Assembly: GCA_963678675.1 (NCBI GenBank)
Contig: OY783197.1
Location: 5,118,400 to 5,182,399 of the forward strand
Direction of reading: 5' to 3'
DNA length: 64,000 bases
Origin: Xiphydria camelus
Lineage: Eukaryota > Arthropoda > Insecta > Hymenoptera > Xiphydriidae
Shown: positions 10,605 to 21,925 of the stretch, one piece after another
Position numbering within the stretch: position 1 is the first letter of the stretch
Layout of the letters: the number at the start of each line of letters is the position of its first letter
Made by a program: the position numbers and the translations under genes
Notes under the pieces: model-generated
What the model was told of the DNA's origin: nothing
Databases searched by the model: none
The model's input: only the letters and a program-made list of their open reading frames with translations

Positions 10605-11800
10605 GACAATATTTATCTGCAAATTTCTTTAAAAAATAGACTGAAAATTATTTTCGAAGTTTACAAGTTAATTTATCAGTTTCTCAGAAAATTTTTCTCC
10701 AATTCTAGAGATTTTCAGAAGATATCAGTGAGTTCTCTATTGTAAATATTTCTCTAAAAATTTCTCTGAAAAAATCACAATCTCTAAAAATGACTTTCAC
10801 CACTTCTCATAATTTATCAGACTTTCTTAGAATTTTTTACAGAAAATAATCGACATGTGAAAAGGGTTTAGACAAAAATCATGTCTAATTTCTGAAATTA
10901 TCTGAGAATTTCTTACTTTATAAAATGTTGAATACTTTCTTTTAAAATTTCAGAAAATTTCAGTTAATTTATGAAGTACTATCGGATAAAGTAGTATACT
11001 CGTATTCAGACAGAAGTAAATCGAATGCATCACAGTACCTACATTTGTCTGGTATTATAGGGGTATATTCTAAAAATCTTTTGCAGAAGCTTAGTTGTTC
11101 TGAAGCTTGTTATAGATGTATAGAAATATATTCATAACAAGAGGTATCAATTTTTCGAAGAGAGAAATTCCAAAAATATGAGAAATTTTTAGAAAAAATG
11201 AGAGAAAAACCGAGATAATAACAGAAAAATCATCCAATATATTACTTCTGAATTCCTTCACGTTTTCCTATATTACTCTTAAGTGTTGGATCCTACAGTT
11301 CATCAGATTTATACAGAGAAATTCAGAAACATTCCGAAATAATCAGAGAGAAGGTAGATATTCTAAGAAAAAGATTATTTGCTATTATTTCTGCATTTCT
11401 TTCAATTTTTCTGAATTATTTTGAAGTGCTTAATGTCTTACGAATTCTTTAGAGAAACTTAGAAACTTTCAAACATAATTCTCTAACGTTAGGTAATAGG
11501 GACTTATAAGTCACGATTTTGCAAAATCCTAATAAAAATGGTCTCACACAAATCACAATTTTATTCTCTTTCGATTGGTGTTAAGATCTTCAGTTTTTGA
11601 CCTAAGTCCATATTAGTTCAGTGTTAGGTAACTAACATTAGAGAATTAGGAAAGGAAGAAATTTTCAGAGGAATCACATAATATTATTTCTAATGATTTT
11701 TAAACTTCTCTACACTTTCCTGATCTTTTCTGAAAAGTGTTCCAATTCTTTGAATTTTCAGTTATTTTTAGAGTTTCTCAGTTATTTTTGGAGATCTTCA
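10605..11800. repeat. Cryptically repetitive AT-rich stretch (TTTCTGAAA-like words)
   Basis: No gene. The words TTCTGAAA, TTTCAGAAA, TCTCTGA and their complements recur at irregular spacing throughout. The same texture is seen at 9960-10080 and 14440-15060. It looks like diverged simple sequence of unknown origin. Confidence 0.55.
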
Positions 11801-11807
11801 GACTTTA

Positions 11808-11936
11808 TTTCAGAGTTTCTCGGAGAAATATTTCCACCAGAGATAGCTTGATCCTGAAATTATATCATGTTTTTGCTTGAAAAAAAAACATTTCTTTGGC
11901 ACCAACAATTATTTCTCTCAGTGTATTCCAAAGCGT
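11808..11936. mobile_element. Truncated CACTGAGAGAAATAAT element (one end)
   Basis: Ends ATTATTTCTCTCAGTG, preceded by TTTGGCACCAACA and TGAAATTATATCATG, matching the copies at 19.2 and 42.0 kb in inverse orientation. The other end is missing. Confidence 0.65.
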
Positions 11937-12325
11937 AGATACAGCTACGGGGGAGCACCACTATGCGAGATGCAATCGACAAGATTAGCTTCGCGCTCAC
12001 GAGTACCCCAAAGACAGATCTCACTACGAAATTTAAAGCCCTCAGCAAGATAAGAGAGATAGAAGAGAATAGCGCGAGGCGATTAATAGCGCGATATTCT
12101 TCGTCTGAAGATCGGAAGCTTTGTCTGACGAATAGAGAGGGTGTAACGAGGGAGGGGGACCCTGGAGGTATATTATATCAAGAGACACGGTAGTGTCTCG
12201 CGGCATGTTCATTCAAGTAGTTCGTCAGAACGACGACAGCGCTGTCGCCGCGGGCACCCGTGTATCTTTACAGGAAAAATGTCTGCCCCCTTCACCCCTC
12301 AATTTTTACATCGATATCTACTTAC

Positions 12326-12890
12326 CGAAAGTTGGGCCTGACGAATACCACTTCCCGGACGTGGGACAGCTTCGCCGACGGTTGCATGATGCCGGGTGAA
12401 GCGCCGCTCAGAGACTCGGCGCCGATCATGACGACGACAGGTAGCGGACTGTCGTATCTGACGTGCGGCGTGAACACGTCGAGGTAGAGGCAATCCTCGA
12501 CGCCGTCGACACGGCCCGTGGCCTCGCGTTGCCAGCACATCTCGGACCCGTTGTGCGCCTTGAAAGTGCCCTTCCAACAGTGCTCTATTCTCCTGAGAGA
12601 TTCCGCTGGTAGCCATCGCCGATTACCCACGGGCGGTACGGCGTACGGTATGCCGCGGAAGGCGAAGGCTCCGTCTTCCAGGATACCTTGGACGGGACCG
12701 CACGAGGTGGCGGTCTCCATGAATTTGCCATCTTTCAGGGGCTGCGTCATAGACCTCCTGGGACCGGCGCAAGCGACGCATATGATGATGATGACGATCA
12801 ACAGGATGCAAAGTGTCGTGGCTGCAGAGAAAAATCTCACGTTAAAGATACGCGGTTCGCTTTGAGATGAGGCCCTCTCCATCCGTTCTT
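12326..12890 (-). CDS. Nrt: Neurotactin exon 4 (transmembrane segment and start of cholinesterase-like domain)
   Basis: Encodes a basic stretch (RIFNVRFF), one hydrophobic helix (TTLCILLIVIIIICVACA), then the beginning of a carboxylesterase fold: CGPVQGI, FAFRGIPYAVPPVGNRRW, EDCLYLDVFTP and LPVVVMIGAESL, ending VVFVRPNFR. In ordinary esterases the last strand before the oxyanion hole reads H-G-G. Here IGAES replaces it, as in Drosophila Nrt, consistent with an adhesion role rather than catalysis. The donor CG|GTAAGT is near-ideal and in phase 2. The 5' boundary is uncertain: 12890 keeps basic residues on the cytoplasmic side, as type II topology requires, while a stronger-looking acceptor (TTTTTCTCTGCAG) would start the exon at 12821 in the same phase. 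The rest of the ectodomain is not in the window. Confidence 0.82.
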
Positions 12891-13140
12891 CTCGCAAAAC
12901 GGCGCGTGTACACGGAGAGCAAATGTGATAACAACTACTAAACCCTTGCACACATTAATGGAATCAAAATATTTTTATTTCATACATTCCTAACTTACAT
13001 TAAATTAAATTTACCACTTATTGTCAGTATGATCATCTCCCACTTTAATTAATATTTCAGTTCTTTCTGGTGTAGTCCAACAATTTTTTTTCCTAATTAT
13101 CTTCTAATTTTTCAATAAGAAATTACATTTGAAAACAAGT

Positions 13141-13440
13141 TTTTCCTCACTCATGCCCATTTCGAGGCCTTTTCCAGCCTATTTTTAGACCGTAAGATGG
13201 CGTTTTTCCCGCGTGACACCAACCGGGAGTCCGCAGGCTGTTAAAAGATTGCTTAGTCCGAAGTGGGTCCTTTTTCCAAACTGATAAACGCAACGTGAAA
13301 TGAGCCGTGTATACGTCTGTTTATTTTGTTTTGAGAAATGGGCATTCATGAGAAAAAATAGTATATGTCATTCGCCTAAAATCGTCGGATTTTTAAGACT
13401 GTGTTTAGGTCGTAGCACGAGGCATGGTGAGGGAGCGAGG
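13141..13440. repeat. Dispersed repeat, copy 1
   Basis: About 300 bp nearly identical to 21613-21925. Both contain CTCACTCATGCCCATTTCGA, CCGCGTGACACCAACCGGGA and GTGAAATGAGCCGTGTATAC. No coding capacity. Copy 1 lies in Nrt intron 3 and copy 2 in intron 1. Confidence 0.85.
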
Positions 13441-13898
13441 CGAGGGTGTATAAATTTCAATGAAAGCTTTTATCGAAACTAGGGGGCTACGCCCCCTGGG
13501 AGCTTCTCTCCCCACCCCCCGGGGGGTAAGTACCTGGCTTTGCGTATCCGGTCCCAAGGTCGCCGGTGTTTTTGGCGACACGGTTTTGTCCACGCATTTA
13601 TTCAAAAACTATTTTATATAATAGAAGGAAAGGAAAGGAAAGGATTACCGAATCCTAAATATAATACTTATACCCTTATAAAAAATTAATAGTATGAAAA
13701 CATTTTTATCTAATGATTTCATGATAAAAGTCTGAAACATAATTGCAAGAAATTGTCGATTCCACGCCAGAAAGAATTGAAATGTTAATTAAGGTGAAAA
13801 GTGATCATGCTAATAATACATTTTAGAGTTAATTTGATGTAAATTAGGATTGTATGAAACAGAAACGGTTTGATCCCACTAATTTGCACAAGGATGTA

Positions 13899-14277
13899 TC
13901 TACACTAATATAATAAAGAGGAAAAGTCTGTTAGTTTGTTTGATTGTCGGGGGTAATCTCTGGAACTGTTGATCCGATTTAAAAAAAGTCTTTCACTGGT
14001 AAGGAGCCTGGACTTTCTGAATGAACATAGGTTATATTTCATAAGTTTTTGACAAAAGGGAGCTGACAAGTAACGATTTTAGTGACATAGGTTGATCATC
14101 GTAAAAACGGACAAATGGACAAATTTCTGGAAAACGCTGTCTTTACGGTAAAAGATATATAAAAATGATGTATATGTAGGCGAACTGTAAAACACAAATA
14201 GATCTGCAATAAGGTCTGCAATAGCATATATCCAGCACATCCACGCGAACGAAGTCACGGGCGGTTTTTAATACTAG
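13899..14277 (+). mobile_element. Non-autonomous Helitron (HINE)
   Basis: Begins TCTACACTAATATAATAAAG and ends with GCGAACGAAGTCACGGGC followed by CTAG, the usual 5' TC and 3' CTAG pattern with a short GC-rich stem before the end. No coding sequence. It is inserted in Nrt intron 3. Confidence 0.7.
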
Positions 14278-14289
14278 ATAATAAGGCTT

Positions 14290-15075
14290 GACTTCTTGGG
14301 GAAAGTATTGCGCTTATTGCTTTACTATATGACAACAAATGACATAATATATCTAGTGAAGCTCATTGTTGTCATATAGCAATGAATGCAATACTTTTCC
14401 CAAAAAGTAAAGCCTATATATTAGTATAACAGCGATTGTTATACTCTTCTCTCTGCACCGATGCAAACATTTCTGTAACAATTTCTGAAAAACTATTCTT
14501 TTTAATTTCTGTAGTTATTGGAATATTTCTAGACATTTCCAGGTAAGTATCAGAGTTTGTCAGAGAAAGTCAGAGAAATGTTCAAAAATATCCATTTTTC
14601 TTTCGTGCATAAACATTTTTCTGGAAAAGTCTAATAAACAATATCAGGTGAAATCTATAAAACTGCAAAATTTCTGTAAATTTCTGAAAATATTTATTAA
14701 TTTTTAAAAAAGTTATGATTTCAAAAAATGATCGAATTTCAGTTTTTCCGAATTTTTTCCAGAATTTGTGAAATTTTTTTCAGATTTTTTCAGATATTTG
14801 AATGACAGAATTTTTTGAAAGCTCTTATGCATGAAAAAATGGACATTTTTTGATATTTCTCAAACATTCTCTGACAAATTCGGAAACTTCCCTAAAAATT
14901 TCTGAAAATGATGCAATTACTAGAGTCAGAAAAGTCAGGTTTTCAGAAATTTGTTAGATAAATTTTTCATTCAGGGAATACATCAAACGATGAGAAATAA
15001 GGAAAAAATACGTTTTCTTTCTAGACTCAATATACACAAAATTAGAAAAAAGTCGAAACATTTCAGTTTTACAGA
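14290..15075. other. AT-rich intron 3 sequence with an inverted pair
   Basis: Near 14283-14420 an inverted pair (AAGGCTTGACTTCTTGGGGA and its complement around TTTTTCCCAAAAAGTAAAGCC) brackets ATGACAACAAATGACATAAT. The remainder has the TTTCTGAAA-like texture. No coding segment other than Nrt exon 3 downstream. Confidence 0.45.
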
Positions 15076-15233
15076 AAGTTAGAGAAAGTTTTCCGCCAGG
15101 GCATGTATACAATACGAACTAGAAACGAAGAGGTTCCTCTTAGCGGCGTCTAGGCAGACCAATATCCGATGTCGCTTGGGAGGTGGTATGACGGCGTCAG
15201 TGACATCGCCGTCGAGACGAACGGTTTCCATAC

Positions 15234-15339
15234 CGTCATCGGCCGCAGGAGCAATCTTCTCGCCGGTCCCGGTATCATCCAGCGTTTCCACGCTGGCCAG
15301 CCCGGCCGTTACCGTTGTCCCTAACTCGGCATCGTTCTC
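15234..15339 (-). CDS. Nrt: Neurotactin exon 3 (juxtamembrane cytoplasmic region)
   Basis: The acceptor is TTATCACTCCAG before GAG AAC GAT. The translation begins ENDAELG and contains AGLASVETLDD, which matches AGLASMETLDD in fly Nrt and anchors the exon firmly. The 3' boundary is less certain. I chose the donor GATGACG|GTATGG, which ends in phase 1 and fits exon 4. The frame stays open to about 15079 and includes PPPKRHRIL, so a longer exon ending at a weaker phase 1 donor (GTTCGT, near 15120) is possible. The encoded stretch is acidic and cytoplasmic. Intron 2 (15340-17835) holds a transposon with a degenerate mariner inside it. Confidence 0.75.
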
Positions 15340-15630
15340 CTGGAGTGATAACAGCGCGCTTTGCGTTAGTATATTTCATGCGAGAAGTGTCACCGACAGT
15401 CGCGTTCTTTTCCGACCTTTGGAAACAGGCCGTGACCTACGAAACTGCTGACGTAAATCGTACTCTTGTCCATAGATGCGCCAGTCGAATACGTGTACCT
15501 CTCCGCGTGGGGTTTGCTAATTTGCTTTAAACTCGAAATTTGCGTTTAAGCGGCGTTCATCAACCCAAAGAAAAATGATAAGTCAATATGACGTCCAAAT
15601 AACGTTACTCTGACTTAAGGGGACGTGATA

Positions 15631-17288
15631 CCCAATAAACACCCAACTCAACAGCAATATAACAGAGGAGTAGCAAGTAATATAACATTAGTAATCCCGC
15701 AATTACATTATAGTAATATAACTCGTGACCGATACGTGATATTGTATCGATGACTGCACTGTTACATTGCAGCAACATAACTTATAACTGATATATGATA
15801 TTACATTGGTGACTCCATAGTTACATTAGAGCAATATAATTTTGTGACTGATATAATATAATACTAAATCGACGATATATTAATTGCATAACAGGAATGC
15901 ATCGTGTTATTTGATGGTATAACTGCACTAAACTGTCTTAAGTTTCATTTATGTAATTATTGGATTCTATCGCTAAAGTCTTCCTAGAATGCCATTTTTA
16001 AACGAACTAGCCAATAATTATTTAGCTCCCATGCGTTCGTTAGCTAGAGCGTTTTTTGAAGTAATTAACGCATTTTAGGGCCAGTTCCATAATTCGAGCT
16101 TAACTTTTGAACGGAGTTCAAACCATCCGTTTAACCAATGAATGTTCGAGGACGAGGGTTTAAAATTAGTTCAAGAATTAAACTCAAACTGCGGAACTAT
16201 AGGAGGTTGCATTGAAAGACGCTGTTCTGTAGATGGCTCTAACTTCTCATGTCATGCGCAGCGACTAAAATACTTCTTGTATTACTTTAAATTATGGACA
16301 TTTCCCATTAAGATTCAGTCATTAAACTGCCATTTTTGGTTAATATAATATATAAGTATGTCTATAACCAAAGAAAATGGAACGCGGCAAGTTATTTTTT
16401 CGATGTGTACTTCTACACTACTTTGATTTTTTTTTAAATGCTGCTGCAGCTCATCAATTATTTGTGCAAACTTATGCTGAAGCTGATTCATCAGAAACAG
16501 TATGTAGAGACTGGTTTCATCGCTTCAAAAATAGAAACTGTGATGTTCACGATAAATAACGGCCAGGTGAAACAAAGAAGTTCGAAGATGAACAACTTCA
16601 ATGAAACTTTATTTGAAGAAAACCCTACTTAAATACTCAAAGAATTGGCTCAACAGCTTGAAGTCGATACGAATCTACAATTTCACGACGTTTACATGCC
16701 ATGGGAAAGATTGAAAAAGAAGAAAAGTGGTTGCCATATGAATTGAGCGAAAATGCTAATCGTCTGAACATCTCGATTTCTTTGCTTGTAAAGCATAAAA
16801 AGAAAAGTTTGTTATGGCGTATCGTAACCGGTGATGAGAAATGGATCTATTTCGACAACCCGAAACGCAAAAAATCATGGGTTGATCCTGGCCTGCCATC
16901 AACGTCGATACCAAAACGAAACATCCACGGTCACAAAACGATGCTTTCAATTTCGTGGGATATGGAAGGTGTAGTTTATTATGAGCTGTTGAAACCGAAT
17001 GAAACAATTACTACCGAATATTATCAACAACAATTTGAGGGTTTAAATGATAATTTGATGCAAAAACGACCATCAATTGCACCAAATCACCGAAAAGTGA
17101 CATATGGTTCCAGAATTCGAGCATCCGGTTCTCGCCAATTCAACTTCATTTTTTTCCGTGCAGCCTTTATAAGTTAGTGGAAAATAATAAGTTACCTGTA
17201 ACTTACACGTCATATTTGTGCAATATTATCTGTTACTTTCGGTTACATTACTATAATGTAATGATAATATAACAGTGTTTTTAGTGGG
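15631..17288. mobile_element. CCCACTAAACAC-type element, copy A
   Basis: The left end CCCAATAAACAC and right end GTTTTTAGTGGG are imperfect inverted termini. Subterminal text (CAGCAATATAACAGAGGAG, GGTTACATTACTATAATGTA) matches copy B at 42.5-46.2 kb. A mori-type mariner lies in its middle. It is located in Nrt intron 2. Confidence 0.65.
16377..17145 (+). pseudogene. Degenerate mariner transposase (mori/Bmmar1-like)
   Basis: Recognisable blocks in order: AAAHQLFVQTYAEA, ETVCRDWFHRFK (helix-turn-helix), a frame-broken middle, then RIVTGDEKWIYFDN with the first catalytic Asp, PKRKKSWVDPG and VVYYELLKPNETIT. The second and third Asp blocks are absent: the sequence stops after KRPSIAPNH. Several stops and frameshifts. 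No clear termini, so only a relic. Confidence 0.8.
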
Positions 17289-17835
17289 TGTGGATGTCAT
17301 TTGAACGTCATTTTGACTTACCATTTTTCCCAGAGGAGCCACGCGAAACGAATCGTCGTCTCTCTCACCGGGGAGACCGATATCGCGAGGTTGCGCGTGC
17401 ACCGTACAAAGTGGCGGACGCAAACTAAGGATGACATCGCGACCCTTCCAGGTGATATTCGATGTGTATGAGCCTCGGCGCTTGAGTGGCGAACCGACGT
17501 GTCTACGTGCGGGGCGTACCGACACTTTCGGAGGGGAAGGCGACGCGGGGACCGATACGAGGATCCCACTCGTACGCGAAGTGAAGGATGAGGTAGCGAT
17601 GCCGTAACTCGCTCTTCGTGTTCGCAAACGCGGCGAATCTCTGTTCGCGATGAAGGAAGAAGAGAAGCACGCGGGAGGGTTGCGGTTCGAGGAGAGAGGT
17701 AAGTACCCGAGGGGGGAGAAGCTCTTGTGAGGTTTCGTCAAACCCGTCGTACAGGGGAAGCGAAGTCGCGTCTCCGATATTTCACAGTGACTTTCTTTCT
17801 TCGAAGGAGCGCGACGTCTCTCCTGGAAACGGTAC

Positions 17836-18054
17836 CTTATTCTTCTTCCTGGGGAAGACCGAGACCAAGGGCAGTCTGATCGCGTCGAGAATTCCCTTGC
17901 GACTTTCCTTCTCTTTGGCTTCCTTCTCTTTGGAATCCTTCACCGGAGTTGTTGGCTTGTCCGTGGCCGCGGGAGGGTGTTCCCCTCCCTCCTTCACAGT
18001 GGCTGTCGGGCCTTCGGCGTCGGTATTCTCGGTCGTCGGCTTGCTCTCATCGTC
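17836..18054 (-). CDS. Nrt: Neurotactin exon 2 (cytoplasmic Lys-rich region)
   Basis: 73 codons, phase 0 at both ends. The acceptor is CGCTTTTTTCGCAG before GAC GAT GAG, and the donor is AATAAG followed by GTACCG. The product is hydrophilic and rich in Lys, Glu, Pro and Thr. It ends with GILDAIRLPLVSVFPRKK, matching GLLNAIKLPIANMIPKKK in Drosophila Nrt. Reading runs on openly past the donor for 18 codons, but only this donor makes a phase 0 join to exon 3, and the join reproduces the fly order (basic KKK motif, then ELG, then ASxETLDD). The region is cytoplasmic. The intronic sequence directly upstream is a transposon (18074-18671), so the branch point is probably transposon-derived. Confidence 0.85.
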
Positions 18055-18073
18055 CTGCGAAAAAAGCGATATA

Positions 18074-18671
18074 GTCCAGTAAAAGTAGACCTTCTTTATA
18101 GGGGTGCAAAAAAATAATTTCCGGCAAGCTGATTTTTTCAGGGTCGATATATGGAGGGGTGTCTCCCGAGTATCCAACCAAAAAGTCACCCTCCGCACCC
18201 TTGGCAAAGTGTTGCAAATAGCGTGGTTTTTGTTTGTTTTTATTTTTTTGAAAACAATTTTTTTTCAGCTTGTACATAATAATATACAATACAACTTTGT
18301 CTAATAAAATTTTTTGATAACTTTGATTTTTGAGGGTCCAGCGCCCATTATACAGTATGTCCCGCGCATTACCCCACAGTTGCAGGGACCTTGAAATTTA
18401 CCTTCGGCCAGGCTTGGTAGGTCAAAAGTCAAAGTTATCAAAAAATGTTATTAGGCAAAGTTGTAGAGAATATTATTATGTACAAGCTGAAAACATTTTT
18501 TTTTTCAAAAAATAAAAAACAAAAACAAAAACCACCCTATTTGCGACACTTTGCCAGGGGTGCGGAGGGTGATTTTTTGGTTGGATACTCGGGAGACACC
18601 CCTCCATATCGACCCTGAAAAAATTAGCTTGCCGGAAATTATTTTTTTGAAAAATGATATCTTTACTGGAC
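18074..18671. mobile_element. Palindromic MITE abutting the Nrt exon 2 acceptor
   Basis: Termini GTCCAGTAAA and TTTACTGGAC are flanked by TA on both sides. Arms are about 245 bp and share AATAATTTCCGGCAAGCT, GGAGGGGTGTCTCCCGAGTA and CACCCTCCGCACCC. The loop (about 18320-18425) contains GTATGTCCCGCGCATTACCC. The TA duplication suggests a mariner-like source. Its left edge is 19 nt from the first base of exon 2. Confidence 0.9.
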
Positions 18672-18940
18672 TAATAATGTACTTCGAAAGTCGGTTCCCT
18701 CGTTCGGCGCGTGGACAGCGATTGCGGGTGACGAAGCGACGGGGGTTTCGGATATCACGTCGCCGTTTCGAAGACAAGTTATGTTGAAGAATTACTCCGT
18801 GACGATCGGCAAAGAAAGAGACCCTGCACTCTCTCTCTGCGCGCTTTAGCTTCCCTACCTACGAGTCATCGGACGCCCGTGAAAGTGCGGCGAAGCCTTG
18901 GACTTGGATATCCGATCGAGTAACGAGATTTACCGGTTAA

Positions 18941-18957
18941 CCCCCCCCCCCCCCCCT
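18941..18957. repeat. Poly(C) tract
   Basis: An uninterrupted run of about 17 C, which is G-rich in the Nrt transcript strand. One of four such tracts in the window. Confidence 0.85.
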
Positions 18958-19202
18958 CTCCATATGACTCCCGCGCGAACAGACGCCGTTTGTACGTATG
19001 TAGTACATACATACATACGTCCGGCAACTACTCGCCCATACGTGCTCGCGAGCCTTCCGAACAATGCTCCGTGATTTATGATCGTTTTAGCGTAGCGTAA
19101 CGCCACCCGCGTGTTTTAGATGCGTTTTCGCCGGTCTCATTTATATTAGTGGGAGACTTTTGATGGGTCGTCCTAAACCATCCCGTCAAAACGCTGCCGC
19201 TA

Positions 19203-19782
19203 CACTAAGAGAAATAAATGCTGGTGCCAAAAAAAGGTTTTCTTCAATCGGAATCATGGTATAATTTCAGGATTAAGCCATGATTTTCTTCGTGCAAGAA
19301 AATATTTGATAGGCTCGAGGAATTGTTTTTTTTTCGCGCGAGAAGAATTTTTCGTCCCAGCGAAGGTATTCTATCAAGAATATATATATATACAGTCGAC
19401 ACACACGCGATACTGGGTGTCGAAATGGCGGTGAGAGGAATATAATTCCAAGAAACGTTGTACTCCCACTAAGTACGTGCGAGTCACGCTGTTTCGTATG
19501 TATCTGATATATCCGTGTTTACATCTGTTCCCTCGATGTTGGGCGCGGACGCAGAATTGTATCGACTGCTGGATGTCCACAATCGGGACACAGAGAATAA
19601 ATCCTCATCTTGTTTAGAGTGGGGGAAAACCTCGGCTGCAATGTAGAGGAAAGCGCCTACTATCGAGTGTCGATTGTATATAAGATTTTTTTAAGAATCT
19701 GTATTCTTAACCATTTTTAAAATCATAAGTTCTTGAATGGAGACATATTTTTTTGACACTAGCATTTATTTTTCTCAATATA
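19203..19782. mobile_element. CACTGAGAGAAATAAT element, fuller copy
   Basis: Begins CACTAAGAGAAATAAATGCT and ends TTATTTTTCTCAATAT. Internal text CAAGAAAATATTTGATAGGC and GGTGCCAAAAAA is shared with the copy at 42.0 kb. A (TA) run and an unrelated stretch near 19390-19680 interrupt it. Confidence 0.65.
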
Positions 19783-19901
19783 AACGGATCCAGCGAAAAC
19801 ACATGCTAGTACATATTCTCTAGTGGAAACTCAGGATAGTCATTTTGTTTATTTGGGTTATTTGTCACTTCACGAACAAGACTTTCCATTAAAAGTAAGT
19901 A

Positions 19902-20113
19902 CACCCAGCGTCACGGATTCTGCTTCTGGTGACTTTTGCAAAATGTCAGTTTTAATGTACTAATCAATGATCAATCAATTCTAATGCTTTCATTAGCCAG
20001 GATAAACGCCGCTGTAGTTAAAGAAAGCATGAGAATTATTTGTTCATTGGACAGTACCTTCAAAAATGACATTTTGCAAAAGTCACCAGAAGCAGAATCC
20101 GTGACGCCGGGTG
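19902..20113. mobile_element. Foldback MITE, CACCCAGCGTCACGG family copy 1
   Basis: Termini CACCCAGCGTCACGGATTCT and the complement ending CGTGACGCCGGGTG, flanked by TA. Arms share CTGGTGACTTTTGCAAAATG. A second copy is at 26459-26872. Confidence 0.85.
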
Positions 20114-20229
20114 TAGGTACATATGATACATGCTACAAATTCATAATAACTGCATTATTTACGAAGTATGAAAATTACCTTCATTTCTTTATATGGAATT
20201 TGATATTTTCATTCTTACAAAAATTGTAG

Positions 20230-21105
20230 AACTTATAGGAAATTAATAAAAAACAGATGAGATGAAATACCCATTCGTTGAACCGTTTGTGAGATCTTTC
20301 TGTTCAAAATACGAGAGTAAACCCGAGTCGAAATTTTGCCCCTATTTTGATGGCCAGAGAGCGACTTTTTAAATCTAGGGTGGGGATAGTTGGGCGTAAG
20401 AGGCAACGCTTATAATTTTGTAACTAAAGCAGATATCGGAATGCACTCACACACAGAGATAGAAAAATTGTAATATCCATCTCTTCCTATAGATACCATT
20501 CAGTTGCGATTCATCCTGCCAGTCAGATGGACGGTGGCTTTTGCAAATTCGACAACGTCAAGTTAAAAATAAAACTTCGATTACTTTTTGGTCCTGACGT
20601 GAAATTAAAACCATTCCTACCTTGAGATAAGTTTTTTTAGTTTGCTTGGTTCTTCTATTTTTGAGGCTTAGAGAGAACGTACATTTAGCTTGTTCTTATA
20701 TTAAAGGAGTTATGTAAGCATATTTACAAAATACCGTATATAGGGTTAGTTGGGACACGTTAACTTATTAATATTACAATATTGGTTGTTCGATTGATTA
20801 TTTCATTAAGAGTTAAAAATTCCTAAATTTGCCGTATTAATAATATTGATTTTTATAATTTCTTCTAAAAACATTAATTTTGTTTCACTTTTTAGTTTTT
20901 CTCTAAAATTTTTCTGATTTTATATTAATTTGTTCTATAAAGACTATGTTGTCATAGATACTAATACATGCTATTAATTGTCAAATGTGATACAATTAAT
21001 GAATCACAAATAAATTTATTTTTTCTTTTAACTTCCTTGGCTAATTTTCAACTCTGTGATCAACTCACCCCGCTGAGGTGCCCAACTTACCCCGATAGTG
21101 GGGTA
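20230..21105. other. Intronic stretch without recognised feature
   Basis: AT-rich, with no inverted repeat or coding segment that I can support. Confidence 0.4.
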
Positions 21106-21111
21106 TGTTAA

Positions 21112-21467
21112 GGTGCATATACATCTCCGAACCGAACGGTTCGCGAATCGCTTGTTCGTATAATTAGGACGTGGTTTAGAGCGCCGAACGAACGGTTTTT
21201 GAACCGTTCGTGGCGATCCGATTCCTGTCGGTTTTTCTGGCGAAGGCAAAGGCGTTCTCGGTTCGCAGTTGGGACAGCGTTCGTATGTATACTGTAGTAT
21301 GACTGTAGTTCATCTGCTCGCGAACCTACCGGCTCTATATAGCAATGGCGGGTGAACCACTGTTCGTTTCTTTCCCATGAATCGTTGGAAGTTCGTTGGA
21401 AGCATGATTTCAACGAACGGGATACGAGCGGTTCGCGAACATTCGGTTCGTAGATGTATACGCACAT
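21112..21467. mobile_element. TTAA-flanked MITE rich in GAACCGAACGGTTCG words
   Basis: Inverted termini (GGTGCATATACATCTCCGAA and, inverted, GTGCGTATACATCTACGAA) lie next to TTAA on both sides, suggesting a piggyBac-like source. The subterminal regions are full of CGAACGGTTC-type inverted words, possible transposase binding sites. Confidence 0.75.
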
Positions 21468-21612
21468 TTAACCAACTCGGACATGTTGGCTTGAGATAAG
21501 TTTTCATAATTATGGATGTATTGTATACATTCAAAATTATTATTCAATATTATAAAGCCATCAGATATACAACGATCCTTTTGACATACTTATTAGTATT
21601 GTAGCATAAATA

Positions 21613-21925
21613 AGTTTTTTCTCACTCATGCCCATTTCGAGGTCTTTTCCAGCCTATTTTTAGACTGTAAGATGGCATTTTTCCCGCGTGACACCAACCG
21701 GGAGTCCGCAGACTGTTAAAATATTGCTTAGTCCGAAGTGAGTCCTTTTTCCAAACTGATAAACGCAACGTGAAATGAGCCGTGTATACTTCTGTTTGTT
21801 TTGTTTTGAGAAATGGGCATTCGTTAGAAAAAATAGTACTTATATGTCATTCGGTTGAAAAATCCTCGGATTTTTAAAACTGTGTTTAGCCTCGTCCCCT
21901 CCCCATGCCTCGTGCTATGACCTAA
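21613..21925. repeat. Dispersed repeat, copy 2
   Basis: Direct copy of 13141-13440. Just beyond, 21860-21975 contains a short inverted pair (CTCGGATTTTTAAAACTGTG and AACACAGTCTGAAAAAAC), so the repeat end may be a hairpin. Confidence 0.8.

Noticed and set aside
1..12325. Search for the next Nrt exon (esterase-like domain continuation)
   Set aside because: No minus-strand segment with a phase 2 acceptor and LGVFGF-like or nucleophile-elbow motifs was found. It is presumed left of the window.
12518..12865. Plus-strand frame of 115 codons and other frames over 12.3-12.9 kb
   Set aside because: Antisense or shifted readings of Nrt exon 4, whose homology and splice sites explain the open frames.
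15176..15451. Plus-strand Ser/Val-rich frame
   Set aside because: Antisense of Nrt exon 3.
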